Assembly (NCBI RefSeq): GCF_010692725.1
Contig: NZ_JAAFZB010000095.1
Span: forward strand, 558,001-622,000
DNA length: 64,000 bases
Direction of reading: 5' to 3'
Origin: Flavihumibacter soli
GTDB lineage: Bacteria > Bacteroidota > Bacteroidia > Sphingobacteriales > Sphingobacteriaceae
Shown here: positions 18,062 to 26,791 of the stretch, piece after piece
How the letters are laid out: every line of letters begins with the position of its first letter
Position numbering within the stretch: position 1 is the first letter of the stretch
Notes under the pieces: generated by a model
Databases searched by the model: none
Told to the model about the DNA's origin: nothing
What the model saw: the letters and a program-made list of their open reading frames with translations, nothing else
Program-made: the position numbers and the translations under genes

Positions 18062-18066
18062 TCAGG

Positions 18067-18732
18067 TCAGATCTTTAATCTTTGGCCAATATCTAAACTG
18101 GTGCTTTTAAGAGAGTTTTTCCGCATGAGACTTTTTACCGGAACGCCTGTCTTTTTGGAAATAGCACCCAGGGTATCACCTTTTTTAACTTTGTAAACCG
18201 AAGCAGTTCGCTTTGCCGCAGGGACAGGACTGTTGAAAACGGGTTCAGGGGCCGCTTCCGGACGGTTGTCGTACTCGTAAAGCTTAAATTTTTTGATCGT
18301 TGCCATCACCTGGCTGCCCCAGGTACGGCTTGCCGCATAACCCCCGCGTTGAATACCCCAAACCCAGTTCTTGTAATCGTAGTGCGTATACTTATCGAAG
18401 AGGGTATTAAACTGCCTCCTGTTTTTAAGCATCGTGATAAAATCCTCGTAGCTCGATTCTACTGATTCGTAGCCCCGGTAAGATGAACGGATCTTCGTGC
18501 TTGAGTTTTTACCCTTCATCCCGAAGTGATTATTGAGATACTTCGCAATCTGGCTGGTTCCGTTTGCTGATTCATGCATGGCAACCGCCAGGATGATGCT
18601 GGCCGGAACGCCATGGAGGTTCATTAGTTTTACGGCATCTTCTTTATATTTCTCAATGTAATTATTAGCGCTTGTTTGTGCGGCTGCGGTTAAGCTTACG
18701 AATAACAGCAGCAGGGTAATTAATTTTTTCAT
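18067..18732 (-). CDS. Glucosaminidase-LysM protein, secreted paralog
   Basis: The 221-residue protein has a cleavable signal peptide (MKKLITLLLLFVSLTAAAQ). The glucosaminidase domain (about 22-160) reads NLHGVPASIILAVAMHESAN ... NNHFGMKGKN ... YRGYESVESSYEDFITMLK. One LysM repeat (YKVKKGDTLGAISKKTGVP) closes the protein. It is organised like the downstream lipoprotein paralog but lacks the lipobox, so the pair differs in location: free periplasm or secreted here, membrane-anchored there. Likely peptidoglycan hydrolase. Confidence 0.9.
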   Translation of the reverse strand: MKKLITLLLLFVSLTAAAQTSANNYIEKYKEDAVKLMNLHGVPASIILAVAMHESANGTSQIAKYLNNHFGMKGKNSSTKIRSSYRGYESVESSYEDFITMLKNRRQFNTLFDKYTHYDYKNWVWGIQRGGYAASRTWGSQVMATIKKFKLYEYDNRPEAAPEPVFNSPVPAAKRTASVYKVKKGDTLGAISKKTGVPVKSLMRKNSLKSTSLDIGQRLKI

Positions 18733-18822
18733 CAGTCAATTATCTGTTTTTTAAAGGCGATGAAGCTTGCATGGGCTTATGATGATTTCGTTGTCGAGGT
18801 AAGCTCATGCAGGATTCATACA

Positions 18823-19461
18823 TCATTTTTTCAGGACTATAAATACTCCATCGCGAACCGGCAGAATTAACTTCTCGACGCGCGGATCAGAGCTAATCAT
18901 AGAATTGAATTGATTAATGGCGCGGGTGTCCTTATCCTGGTTTTCAGTTTCAAGCACCTTCCCGCTCCAAAGTACATTATCGATCAGTATCAGTCCGCCT
19001 GGCCTGACCTTATCAATAACGAGATTATAGTAGGTTTCATTGTTTCTTTTGTCGGCATCAATAAATACAAGGTCTAAAACTTCGTTTATTTCCGGTATTA
19101 CCTCCAGGGCATTCCCGATATGATATTCAATCTTTTCTACGAAAGCGGATCGTTGAAAGTTCGAACGGACCATTTCTTCCAGTTCGGAGTTGATGTCGAT
19201 GGTGTGAATGCGGCCGGCTTCTGTGAGGCCCTCCGCCAGGCACAGGGTCGCGTAGCCGGTATATGTCCCGATCTCGAGAATCCGCTCGGGCCTGATCATT
19301 TTACTGAGCATGCTGAGCAGCCGGCCCTGGAAATGACCGGAAAGCATTCGCGGCATCAGTACCTTCAAATGTGTCTCCCGGTTGATGCTTTTTAAGAGTT
19401 CATCCTCCGGGTCACAGTGTCGGTCCAGGTAGTTTGTAAGTTCATCGCTTAGTAACTCCAT
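18823..19461 (-). CDS. SAM-dependent O-methyltransferase (family 3, CCoAOMT-like)
   Basis: The 212-residue protein has the class I Rossmann motif ILEIGTYTGYATLCLAEGL (about 60-78). TIDINSE is the ribose-binding acidic turn. VFIDADKRNNETYY and GGLILIDNVLWSGKV are the metal and substrate region of cation-dependent O-methyltransferases. The fold matches the caffeoyl-CoA/catechol OMT family; the natural substrate in this organism is unknown. It has its own promoter (TATCTTTG ending 5 nt before the ATG), so the message is almost leaderless. Confidence 0.93.
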   Translation of the reverse strand: MELLSDELTNYLDRHCDPEDELLKSINRETHLKVLMPRMLSGHFQGRLLSMLSKMIRPERILEIGTYTGYATLCLAEGLTEAGRIHTIDINSELEEMVRSNFQRSAFVEKIEYHIGNALEVIPEINEVLDLVFIDADKRNNETYYNLVIDKVRPGGLILIDNVLWSGKVLETENQDKDTRAINQFNSMISSDPRVEKLILPVRDGVFIVLKK

Positions 19462-19466
19462 GGCCG

Positions 19467-19474
19467 CAAAGATA
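19467..19474 (-). promoter_or_regulatory. -7 promoter element of the O-methyltransferase gene
   Basis: TATCTTTG on the minus strand is a perfect TAnnTTTG and lies 5 nt from the ATG at 19461. Confidence 0.5.
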
Positions 19475-19578
19475 GTAATTTTTGATTTTAAGGAAATTTT
19501 CGGAAAATCAGGACAAAAAACAAGCGGTTTTATTTAAAATGGATGTGCCTGTGAATGAATAGTTTCGGAACTCGATTT

Positions 19579-19873
19579 GCCCCGCAGGGGCTTAAGGATG
19601 GTAGAAACGATAGAGATTTTGCAACCTTGCAAACGATGTACGGATGGAGAACAGTAGCAGATCTAATTGTGTCAATCCTTCCCTTATTCAGACCGTTAAG
19701 CCGCATGTTATTGATGCCCCGTAGGGGCTAAATGTCGGTAGTAAAGCGTGGCTAAGTCACATTTGCCCTGTAGGGGCAAAACATTTTCTGACCTACAAAA
19801 ACGGTTATGCCGCCTACGGGGCATCGTGTGTATTGTTTTTCCATTGTCTACCAACCTGTTGCCCCTACGGGGC
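19579..19873. repeat. Cluster of five GCCCC(N)3GGGGC palindromes
   Basis: Short perfect or near-perfect palindromes lie at 19579-19591 (GCCCCGCAGGGGC), 19716-19728 (GCCCCGTAGGGGC), 19765-19777 (GCCCTGTAGGGGC), about 19810-19822 (CGCCTACGGGGC core) and 19861-19873 (GCCCCTACGGGGC). The last four are 45-51 bp apart. The first three show the core on one strand and the last two on the other. They fill the gene-free gap between the O-methyltransferase and recQ. Such words are typical of REP-like extragenic repeats in Bacteroidota. No coding frame is seen from 19462 to 19975. Confidence 0.75.
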
Positions 19874-19975
19874 ACATCGAGCAATATTGGTTCCTATAAA
19901 TGCTTCATACGAATAGCTGGCAGGTATGGATCTCGCGCTCCGTATTCACACAGGATGCTCACCATATTAAAATTA

Positions 19976-22105
19976 TTATTTATCCTCTGCCTCTTTTTCA
20001 ATCACCGCCAGCGCAAGCCGGATCTTGAGATAGGAGATACTTTCATTGAGGTGTTCGAAGATGGGTTTCATGGCTTTGGTACTTCCGCCTAAAAACTTAA
20101 GGGCCTTCTTAACCTGCTCCACTTCCTGCCAGCTTACAAATTCTTCCAGGCTGTTAATATTTCCGCGAAGGTATAAATAGGCCAGGTGCGAGTATGCGGT
20201 TTGCGGGCTCATTTTCCGGTGTATGGCAATCTCCTCGGGTTTAAGGCCCTGCCGGTAAAGTAAAAGTGTTTCCTGGTAGGTGTTCCCCTTTTGAGCTTTG
20301 CTGGCCGGCCCTTCCATGAAATCCAGGATCGCATCTATAAATGCCTGCCCGTAACGCTCAAGCTTGTGCTCGCCAACCCCGGCAACATCAAGCATTTCCA
20401 GCCGGTTTCTAGGTTTTTCTGAGGCCATGGCCTGCAGCGTAGCATCGCTGAATATGATGTATGCCGGCACATTTTCTTTCATTGCAAAGTCGCGACGTAC
20501 ATTCCGTAGCCTGTCAAACAGTTCCTCAGCAGGCGCAACGGTACGTTTGACTTTTTTCTCTGCGGCGGATGATTCTTTCCGGTCGAGCAGCTGGAGAACG
20601 GTAAGCTCTATTTTCTTTTTGCCGAAGAGGATCTCTTTCCCGAGAGCGGTGAGCTTAAGCGCAAAGTTCTCGTCATAAGCCATTTCTAACACACCCACAT
20701 TCAGCATCTGCATCAGGTAACGCTGCCAGTCGAGGCTGCTGATCTCAGAGCCGGCTCCATGTGTTTTCAGCTGATCATATTTGGCATAGGTGATCTCCGC
20801 GCGCATCGATCCCCGTAATACATCAATCACCATCTGTGATCCCTCCTTTTCGTTCATCCGGACTATCGCCGACAGGGCTTTTTGCACAAGCACAGTTCCA
20901 TCGAAGTGTTTCCGGGGGTTCTTACAAACATCACAGTTGCCGCAGTTCTCCGGCAGGGTCTCGGAAAAATAGTTAAGCAGGATCTTACGGCGGCAGCTAT
21001 CCGCCTCGGCATAGTGCTGAATGCGTTTGAGCTTTTCCAGGTTGATCTCGCGCTGCCCGCCCTCGCTGGCAAATTTGTTCAGCAGCATGATATCGGCATA
21101 GCTGTAATATAGGATGGTCTCAGAAGGCAAGCCGTCGCGACCCGCGCGCCCGATCTCCTGGTAGTAGCCTTCCATGTTCTTAGGCATATTAAAATGGATG
21201 ATCCAGCGAACATTCGATTTATCGATGCCCATGCCGAAGGCAATCGTGGCGCAGACTATCTGGAGGTCGTCATTGATAAAGTCTTCCTGGACGCGGGCCC
21301 TGTCTTCGGAGCTCATGCCTGCATGATAAGAATCCGCATTGATCCCCGCTGACTTTAGCTTTTCGGCCAGATCATCACACGTGTTGCGGCTCAGGCAGTA
21401 GATTATTCCGCTCTGATCTTTACGGCCCCGAATAAAGCTGATGATCTCCTCTGTTTTTTGTTTCGGTTTCACACCGATCCTGACATCCAGGCTCAGGTTC
21501 TTACGGTCGAACGAGGAAATAAAAAGCCGCGGCTCGCGCAGCTTCAGCTGTTTGCTGATGTCTTTCCTTGTTACCTTATCAGCTGTTGCCGTTAAGGCAA
21601 TGAAGGGTATGTCGGCAAAACGCTCCCGCAGGAATCCCATCTTCGTATATTCAGGCCTGAAGTCATGGCCCCATGAAGAGATGCAGTGCGCTTCGTCAAT
21701 AGCAAAAATGGCCGGTTTAGCCATCCTGGTGATCTGGTCGAGATCTGTTAATAGCTTCTCGGGCGAGACGTAGAGCAATTTAACCTCTCCGCGAAAGCAG
21801 GCTTCAAGCATCTCCTGCTGATCATTAAAACTTTGAGTGCTGTTTAAAAACTCAGCCTTGATGCCGTTCACCTTCAGGGCATCTACCTGGTCTTTCATGA
21901 GGGAGATCAGGGGCGACACCACGATGCAGGTTCCTTCCATCAGCAATGCCGGCAGCTGGAAACAAATGGATTTACCGCCGCCGGTGGGCATTAGTACCAG
22001 GGCATCTTTTTTATCCAGGACCCGTTCGATAATTTCGGCCTGCTGCGGACGAAAGTGATCAAACCCGAAATGCTTTTTAAGGATTTCCTGAGCAGAGGAT
22101 ATCAT
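19976..22105 (-). CDS. recQ: ATP-dependent DNA helicase RecQ
   Basis: The 709-residue SF2 helicase has motif I TGGGKS at 41-46, motif II DEAH within AIDEAHCISSWGHDFRPEY, and motif VI QEIGRAGRDG. The zinc-binding Cys cluster (CRRKILLNYFSE, CGNCDVC), an RQC winged helix and an HRDC domain (about 520-595, ending VAGVGEHKLERYGQAF) follow. A C-terminal helix-turn-helix segment (LLYRQGLKPEEIAIHRKMS) completes it. It unwinds 3'-5' in recombination and fork repair. ruvX ends 9 bp upstream and the pair is probably one transcript. Confidence 0.97.
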   Translation of the reverse strand: MISSAQEILKKHFGFDHFRPQQAEIIERVLDKKDALVLMPTGGGKSICFQLPALLMEGTCIVVSPLISLMKDQVDALKVNGIKAEFLNSTQSFNDQQEMLEACFRGEVKLLYVSPEKLLTDLDQITRMAKPAIFAIDEAHCISSWGHDFRPEYTKMGFLRERFADIPFIALTATADKVTRKDISKQLKLREPRLFISSFDRKNLSLDVRIGVKPKQKTEEIISFIRGRKDQSGIIYCLSRNTCDDLAEKLKSAGINADSYHAGMSSEDRARVQEDFINDDLQIVCATIAFGMGIDKSNVRWIIHFNMPKNMEGYYQEIGRAGRDGLPSETILYYSYADIMLLNKFASEGGQREINLEKLKRIQHYAEADSCRRKILLNYFSETLPENCGNCDVCKNPRKHFDGTVLVQKALSAIVRMNEKEGSQMVIDVLRGSMRAEITYAKYDQLKTHGAGSEISSLDWQRYLMQMLNVGVLEMAYDENFALKLTALGKEILFGKKKIELTVLQLLDRKESSAAEKKVKRTVAPAEELFDRLRNVRRDFAMKENVPAYIIFSDATLQAMASEKPRNRLEMLDVAGVGEHKLERYGQAFIDAILDFMEGPASKAQKGNTYQETLLLYRQGLKPEEIAIHRKMSPQTAYSHLAYLYLRGNINSLEEFVSWQEVEQVKKALKFLGGSTKAMKPIFEHLNESISYLKIRLALAVIEKEAEDK

Positions 22106-22114
22106 AGGGCTGTG

Positions 22115-22537
22115 TTATTGGAGATAATTCTTTTTTTCGAGATAGGACTGCAGGATGATCGTCGCCGAAATGGTGTCGACCCTTTCCTTGTTCTGCCGGT
22201 CTGATTTCTTGAATCCGCTCTGCGCGATCGTTGCTGCCGCCATCTTCGAAGTAAAGCGTTCGTCAATCGTTTCTACCGGGATGGTCGGGAAGGTCTTCTT
22301 CAGAAGCGTGATGAACCCCTTTACATGCTGGGCAGACTGCGAGGGCGTTCCATCCATCTGCTTCGGTTCGCCAACAACAAATAATTCAACAGGCTCGGTT
22401 AGCAGGAATTTTTTAAGGAACTCCAGTACATCTTTCGGGTGAACAGTGTCCAGGCCCGTTGCAATGATCTGCAGGGGATCGGTAACGGCTACGCCGATAC
22501 GTTTGGTTCCATAATCGAAGGCAAGGATGCGGGGCAT
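22115..22537 (-). CDS. ruvX: RuvX/YqgF Holliday-junction-resolvase-like nuclease
   Basis: The 140-residue RNase H-fold protein has ILAFDYGTKRIGVAVTD at the N-terminus (catalytic Asp), FVVGEPKQMDG and ETIDERFTSKMA (catalytic Glu), and a C-terminal VDTISATIILQSYLE (Asp). It belongs to the family implicated in 16S rRNA pre-processing and recombination. It is first in an operon with recQ. The first ATG gives a normal length. A promoter element lies 41 nt upstream. Confidence 0.95.
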   Translation of the reverse strand: MPRILAFDYGTKRIGVAVTDPLQIIATGLDTVHPKDVLEFLKKFLLTEPVELFVVGEPKQMDGTPSQSAQHVKGFITLLKKTFPTIPVETIDERFTSKMAAATIAQSGFKKSDRQNKERVDTISATIILQSYLEKKNYLQ

Positions 22538-22578
22538 TGTCTTAATTTACTTATCGGGTAGAGATTCCCGGGATGCTG

Positions 22579-22586
22579 CAAAGATA
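22579..22586 (-). promoter_or_regulatory. -7 promoter element of ruvX-recQ
   Basis: TATCTTTG on the minus strand fits TAnnTTTG exactly. It would give a leader of about 36 nt before the ruvX ATG at 22537. Confidence 0.45.
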
Positions 22587-23023
22587 GGATTGCGGATCGG
22601 TAGAATATTTTTTATTCAGCAATGGCCTCTGATAATACGAAGGTCGGAAATGATCAAATGGATTACTTGTTAGTCCACAACCTGCTGGTGAACTGCTGCG
22701 AAAGGAAAAGCCGGTTTCGAAACTCACCCGTCCGTAATTGTGGCCGCCCTCGGAAAGGTCAGGTAGCGGACTCCTTCGACGATCCTTAGATCAAACGGCT
22801 TTTGGTCTTAGGATGGTCGAACCATTCCCGAACCAGACCCAGGGAAGGGCGGTTACTTTTAGTTGGACTTTCGATCCAAATGTCTATAGTGTCGTTAAAT
22901 TTTTGAATCATCATTAGGCTGTGATTTCATTGGCGGCTAATGTTTACATTGCAATAGCTGCACCACTTTGATTGAAATTGCCTGCGGCTAGTGCTAAAGT
23001 ATAAAAAGCAGCTCACACAGTGT
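22587..23023. other. Gene-poor region at the left edge of the accessory segment
   Basis: No intact gene is seen. A 42-residue minus-strand frame (22786-22914, starting MMIQKFNDTIDIWIESP) looks protein-like. It seems to continue in another frame after a shift (IVEGVRYLTFPRAATITDG, then TGA), as a decayed gene would. The family is not recognised. No terminal repeats of an insertion element were found. Confidence 0.3.
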
Positions 23024-23464
23024 ATGAAAACAACACAGATCCAGAACATCTCCCGGATAATTCTTGGCCTGTTCATGGTTTTCGCCGGTGTCGGCCACCT
23101 GACGTTCCAGCGGCAGGAGTTCCTGGCTCAGGTACCCGCATGGTTGCCGAACGATCCGGGATTTATGGACTTTATCGTTCTATCGTCCGGGATAGTGGAG
23201 ATCCTGCTGGGGCTTTCGATGATATTTCTCACCAGGTACAAAATCATAGTCGGCATTGTGCTGGCGCTGTTCTTTGTGCTGATCTTCCCGGGAAATATTT
23301 CGCAATATGTGAATGGGATCAATGCCTTCGGCCTGGATACAGACCAGAAAAGGCTGATCAGGTTGTTCTTTCAGCCGGTCCTGATCCTGTGGGCACTATG
23401 GTCGACCGGGGCTTATGCTTATTTGCTTGAGCGATCTAAAGGCCGAAGGAAGGCCAGGACCTAA
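23024..23464 (+). CDS. DoxX-like small membrane protein
   Basis: The 146-residue protein has four hydrophobic segments: IILGLFMVFAGVGHLTF, DFIVLSSGIVEILLGLSMIFL, KIIVGIVLALFFVLIFPG and LFFQPVLILWALWSTGAYAY. The first, with GxxHL, and the overall layout fit DoxX/DoxD-like integral membrane proteins whose function is mostly unknown. The frame stays open to a GTG at 22991, but the ATG at 23024 (MKTTQIQNISRII) is a better start. It stands alone between decayed sequences. Confidence 0.75.
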   Translation: MKTTQIQNISRIILGLFMVFAGVGHLTFQRQEFLAQVPAWLPNDPGFMDFIVLSSGIVEILLGLSMIFLTRYKIIVGIVLALFFVLIFPGNISQYVNGINAFGLDTDQKRLIRLFFQPVLILWALWSTGAYAYLLERSKGRRKART

Positions 23465-24253
23465 AGCTTTTACGATTTTGAAGCAACAGATATCAGGGGA
23501 AGATTATTAGGATAGTAGCAGCTGATGTCCTTAAAGGCGGTTGGCTGGGTTCAGCGGGCTCTTCTATTACAAGTTTGAATGATTGTTTCGATACCAATAT
23601 ACAAACCATTGAACCCGGGAAAGGGGTAAGTTGTATTTTTCAGCTGTATTCACCGTCCAGGTACTCCAAGGCAACTTGAACGTTTGAAATTTTCTGAGTT
23701 TGGGGAAGTCCTTCCTTTCCCTCCTTTGTTCGGTCTTTCGTTTCATTTGAATGCTTTTTAGACATTCATTATGTAAACTTATTTTAGGGAGGGACATGAC
23801 AACTAACCAGAATGACGACCAAAGAACCTTCGGTTTTTCTAACTCCGTATAAGACCGTACGACTTTTATTTTTACATGTCAACAAGCGGAATTTAATGGC
23901 AATCACAAATGATAAGAGATTCGGACTGACGGTAAATTATTCTACCTTGGTTATTCCCATATCAGTTATATCTTTAAAATTATATTTAACCATAGGTTGA
24001 TGGCCTCATACAACAAGCAATGATAAATCACGGCTTTGGGATCATAGCTCAAATGTTAGTTGTATAGGTATGGTTGTGAACAGCTAACATGAGCAAATAT
24101 CACATTCCATTTGCCCAACCGGATTTAAGAATTTAATTCGTCCATGACACCACCGGCGGACCGGTTGATTTGGTGGGCTACTCTGGATTGAAAAGCGGTT
24201 TTAAACCACTACTTTGCGGCCGCCGATAATGAATCGAAATTGAATTAACATAC
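23465..24253. other. Gene-free stretch before the restriction-modification genes
   Basis: Two short open frames (23567-23797 minus, 23812-24000 plus) resemble no family and have poor composition, so I do not call them genes. An imperfect inverted repeat has arms ATGTTAGTTG (24053-24062) and CAGCTAACAT (24081-24090). The mod promoter lies at the right end. Confidence 0.4.
24188..24216 (+). promoter_or_regulatory. Putative promoter of the type III mod-res operon
   Basis: TTG at 24188-24190, 19 nt, then TACTTTG at 24210-24216, one base shorter than TAnnTTTG. The ATG of mod is at 24254. Confidence 0.4.
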
Positions 24254-26785
24254 ATGGCAAAAAGAATAAATAAAGCTACAAAGACTACTTCTCAAAAACC
24301 AATTGAGCAGTATGAACATAAAGACAAGCAACGGGTAAACAACCCTCCTGTTGGACTGGTAGATGCACACACCGACAACGGTGGCTATAAAAAGAAAACT
24401 TACCAATACGACCCACACCTTGACCCACAATTGCAATGGGCAGGAAAAGCCGAGCATACCAGTTTTGATGTGCCTACTGTGAGTTTACATGTGCATGAAC
24501 GCATAGACCCGAGACGCATTATTGAAACTGTAAAAAAGGAAGAGGAAGCCCCAACGCAAATGAGTTTGTTTGAAGAACAAAAGAAACCTTTGCGTGAAGC
24601 CATTGAATTTTACAAGCACAAGGAAAATTGGAGTAACCGACTAATTGCAGGTGACAGCTTATTGGTAATGAACAGCCTTTTAGAAAAAGAAGGCATGGGC
24701 GGTAAAGTGCAAATGGTGTTTTTTGACCCACCTTATGGAATAAGTTATAAAAGCAACTTTCAAGCATTCGTAAATAAACGAGATGTAAAAGAAAAGGATG
24801 AAGATTTGACATCCGAGCCTGAGATGCTCAAAGCATTTAGAGATACTTGGGAATTAGGAATTCATTCTTACTTGACATACATAAGAGACAGAATGTTATT
24901 GGCTAAAGAGTTATTAGATGAAAGTGGTTCAGTTTTCATTCAAATTAGTGACGAGAATGTTCACTTAATAAGAAGTATACTCGATGAAGTATTTGACCGT
25001 AAAAATGAAGTTGCAACAATTGTTTGGAAGAAAGGAACTCCAGTATCCAAGACTATCAGAAATTCATTTAATTATTTGCTTTGGTATGCTAAAGACAAGG
25101 AAAAGGTTAAATCCAGAAAAATATTTTTTGAAAGAACTGGTATTGAAGGAACAACTGAAGACCCCAAGAAATTAGCTCTTTGGGGAGAATTTCAAAATGG
25201 TGAAGTCAGAACTTTAACAACAGATGAAAAAAGAAACATACTTCTAACAAGAGAAAAAGCGAATGTCTTTAGGGTAGATAAAATTATTGAACGAGGGGAC
25301 GATGAAGAGAAGCAATTTGAGTTTGAGTTTGAAGGTCAAAAATATACACCTGACAAAGGATATCAATGGAGAGGAGATAAAATCCAAATGCAAAGATTGC
25401 TTGAGGCAAACAGAATCTTAAAAACAAAGGATGGTTTCGGTTTCAAATTTTACATAACTGACTATCCTATCGTTGAGCTAACTAATTTTTGGGATGACAC
25501 AGCCGGCAATATATCTGACATGATTTATGTGGTTCAAACAAATGAAAAAATCATTCAGCGATGCTTAATGATGACAACCGACCCAGGAGACTTAACGCTT
25601 GACATAACTTGTGGAAGTGGAACTACGGCTTATGTTTCCGAACAATTTGGAAGAAGGTGGATTACCTGTGATACTTCAAGAGTAGCTTTAACTTTAGCAA
25701 AGCAAAGATTAATGACAGCCAATTTTGATTACTATGAATTGGCTTATCCAAATGAAGGAATTGGTAGTGGTTTCAAATACAATAAGGTTCCGCATATAAC
25801 CTTGAAATCTATTGCAAATAATGAAAATCCCCCTGAGGAAACTTTAGTGGATAAACCAATTCCTGACAATAAACGACAAAGGGTAACAGGCCCTTTCACA
25901 TTGGAAGCAGTTCCTGCACCTGTTGCCAAATCATTTGAAGAAGTTGAAGCAGACACCAACATTGAAGCAGATATTTCAATTTCAAGAAGTGGTGAAACAT
26001 TAAGGCAAGATGAATGGAGAAATGAATTGCTCCGTTCAGGTGTAAGAGCCAAAGGAGGAAAACTAATTGAATTTACAAGAGTTGAACCGCTAAGCGGAAC
26101 AAGATTTCTGCAAGCAGAAGCAGAAACAAAAGAAGACAACCCGAAACGGGTTGTAGTTTGTTTTGGCCCTGAGCATGCTCCGCTTGAGCAGCGAATGGTT
26201 GAGTTGGCTTTAGAAGAAGCAAGAACGCTGAAACCTAAACCTGAAATTATTCTGTTCTGTGCATTCCATTTCGATTCGGAAGCAAGAAAAGACATTGAAG
26301 AAACCAACTGGCCGGGCATTACGCTTTTAGAAGCTCAAATGAATGCCGACTTGTTGACAGATGATTTAAAAAAGAAACGCAGCAGCAACGAAAGTTTTTG
26401 GCTCATTGGTCAGCCCGATGTTCAAATCAAAGAAATCAAATCAGGTGACGACAAAGGCAAATACACCGTTGAAGTAAACGGCTTTGATTATTACAATCCA
26501 AAAACAGGAACGGTTGACAGTGGTGGTAAAGGCGACATTGCCATGTGGATGCTTGACCATGACTATGATGGAAGAAGTTTATTCCCATCACAAGTATTTT
26601 TCCCAATGGCAGGAGCCAAAGAAGGTTGGGCAACTTTAGCCAAAAACCTGAGAGCCGAAATTGACGAAGAAAAAATTGAAGCTTTTGGCGGAACGGTTTC
26701 GCTTCCGTTCACCGCAGGTAAAAATGTGGCGGTAAAAATTATTGACGCAAGAGGAATTGAATCATTAAAAATTATCAGATTGTAA
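24254..26785 (+). CDS. mod: Type III restriction-modification DNA methyltransferase (Mod)
   Basis: The 843-residue protein has the motif order of beta-class N6-adenine methyltransferases: DPPY at 158-161 (VFFDPPYGISYKSNF), a long target-recognition region, then the SAM-binding motif DITCGSGTTAYVSEQFG at about 450. The N-terminal ~110 residues and the C-terminal ~330 residues, including an extended region around VVVCFGPEHAPLEQRMVEL, go beyond the core. Mod recognises the site and modifies one strand; it is also needed for cleavage. The res gene starts 6 bp downstream. Base use is markedly A-rich compared with the flanking core genes, a sign of transfer. Confidence 0.93.
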   Translation: MAKRINKATKTTSQKPIEQYEHKDKQRVNNPPVGLVDAHTDNGGYKKKTYQYDPHLDPQLQWAGKAEHTSFDVPTVSLHVHERIDPRRIIETVKKEEEAPTQMSLFEEQKKPLREAIEFYKHKENWSNRLIAGDSLLVMNSLLEKEGMGGKVQMVFFDPPYGISYKSNFQAFVNKRDVKEKDEDLTSEPEMLKAFRDTWELGIHSYLTYIRDRMLLAKELLDESGSVFIQISDENVHLIRSILDEVFDRKNEVATIVWKKGTPVSKTIRNSFNYLLWYAKDKEKVKSRKIFFERTGIEGTTEDPKKLALWGEFQNGEVRTLTTDEKRNILLTREKANVFRVDKIIERGDDEEKQFEFEFEGQKYTPDKGYQWRGDKIQMQRLLEANRILKTKDGFGFKFYITDYPIVELTNFWDDTAGNISDMIYVVQTNEKIIQRCLMMTTDPGDLTLDITCGSGTTAYVSEQFGRRWITCDTSRVALTLAKQRLMTANFDYYELAYPNEGIGSGFKYNKVPHITLKSIANNENPPEETLVDKPIPDNKRQRVTGPFTLEAVPAPVAKSFEEVEADTNIEADISISRSGETLRQDEWRNELLRSGVRAKGGKLIEFTRVEPLSGTRFLQAEAETKEDNPKRVVVCFGPEHAPLEQRMVELALEEARTLKPKPEIILFCAFHFDSEARKDIEETNWPGITLLEAQMNADLLTDDLKKKRSSNESFWLIGQPDVQIKEIKSGDDKGKYTVEVNGFDYYNPKTGTVDSGGKGDIAMWMLDHDYDGRSLFPSQVFFPMAGAKEGWATLAKNLRAEIDEEKIEAFGGTVSLPFTAGKNVAVKIIDARGIESLKIIRL

Positions 26786-26791
26786 TTCGAT

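Noticed and set aside
23567-23797. 76-residue minus-strand frame in the pre-mod gap
   Set aside because: Highly charged, no family resemblance, no promoter, and located in apparently decayed DNA.
23812-24000. 62-residue plus-strand frame
   Set aside because: No recognisable motif or start signal; divergent from another unsupported frame only 14 bp away.
24053-24090. Inverted repeat ATGTTAGTTG/CAGCTAACAT as a terminator or element end
   Set aside because: It has a mismatch, an 18-nt loop and no T tract, and no matching partner was found at the right side of the R-M island.
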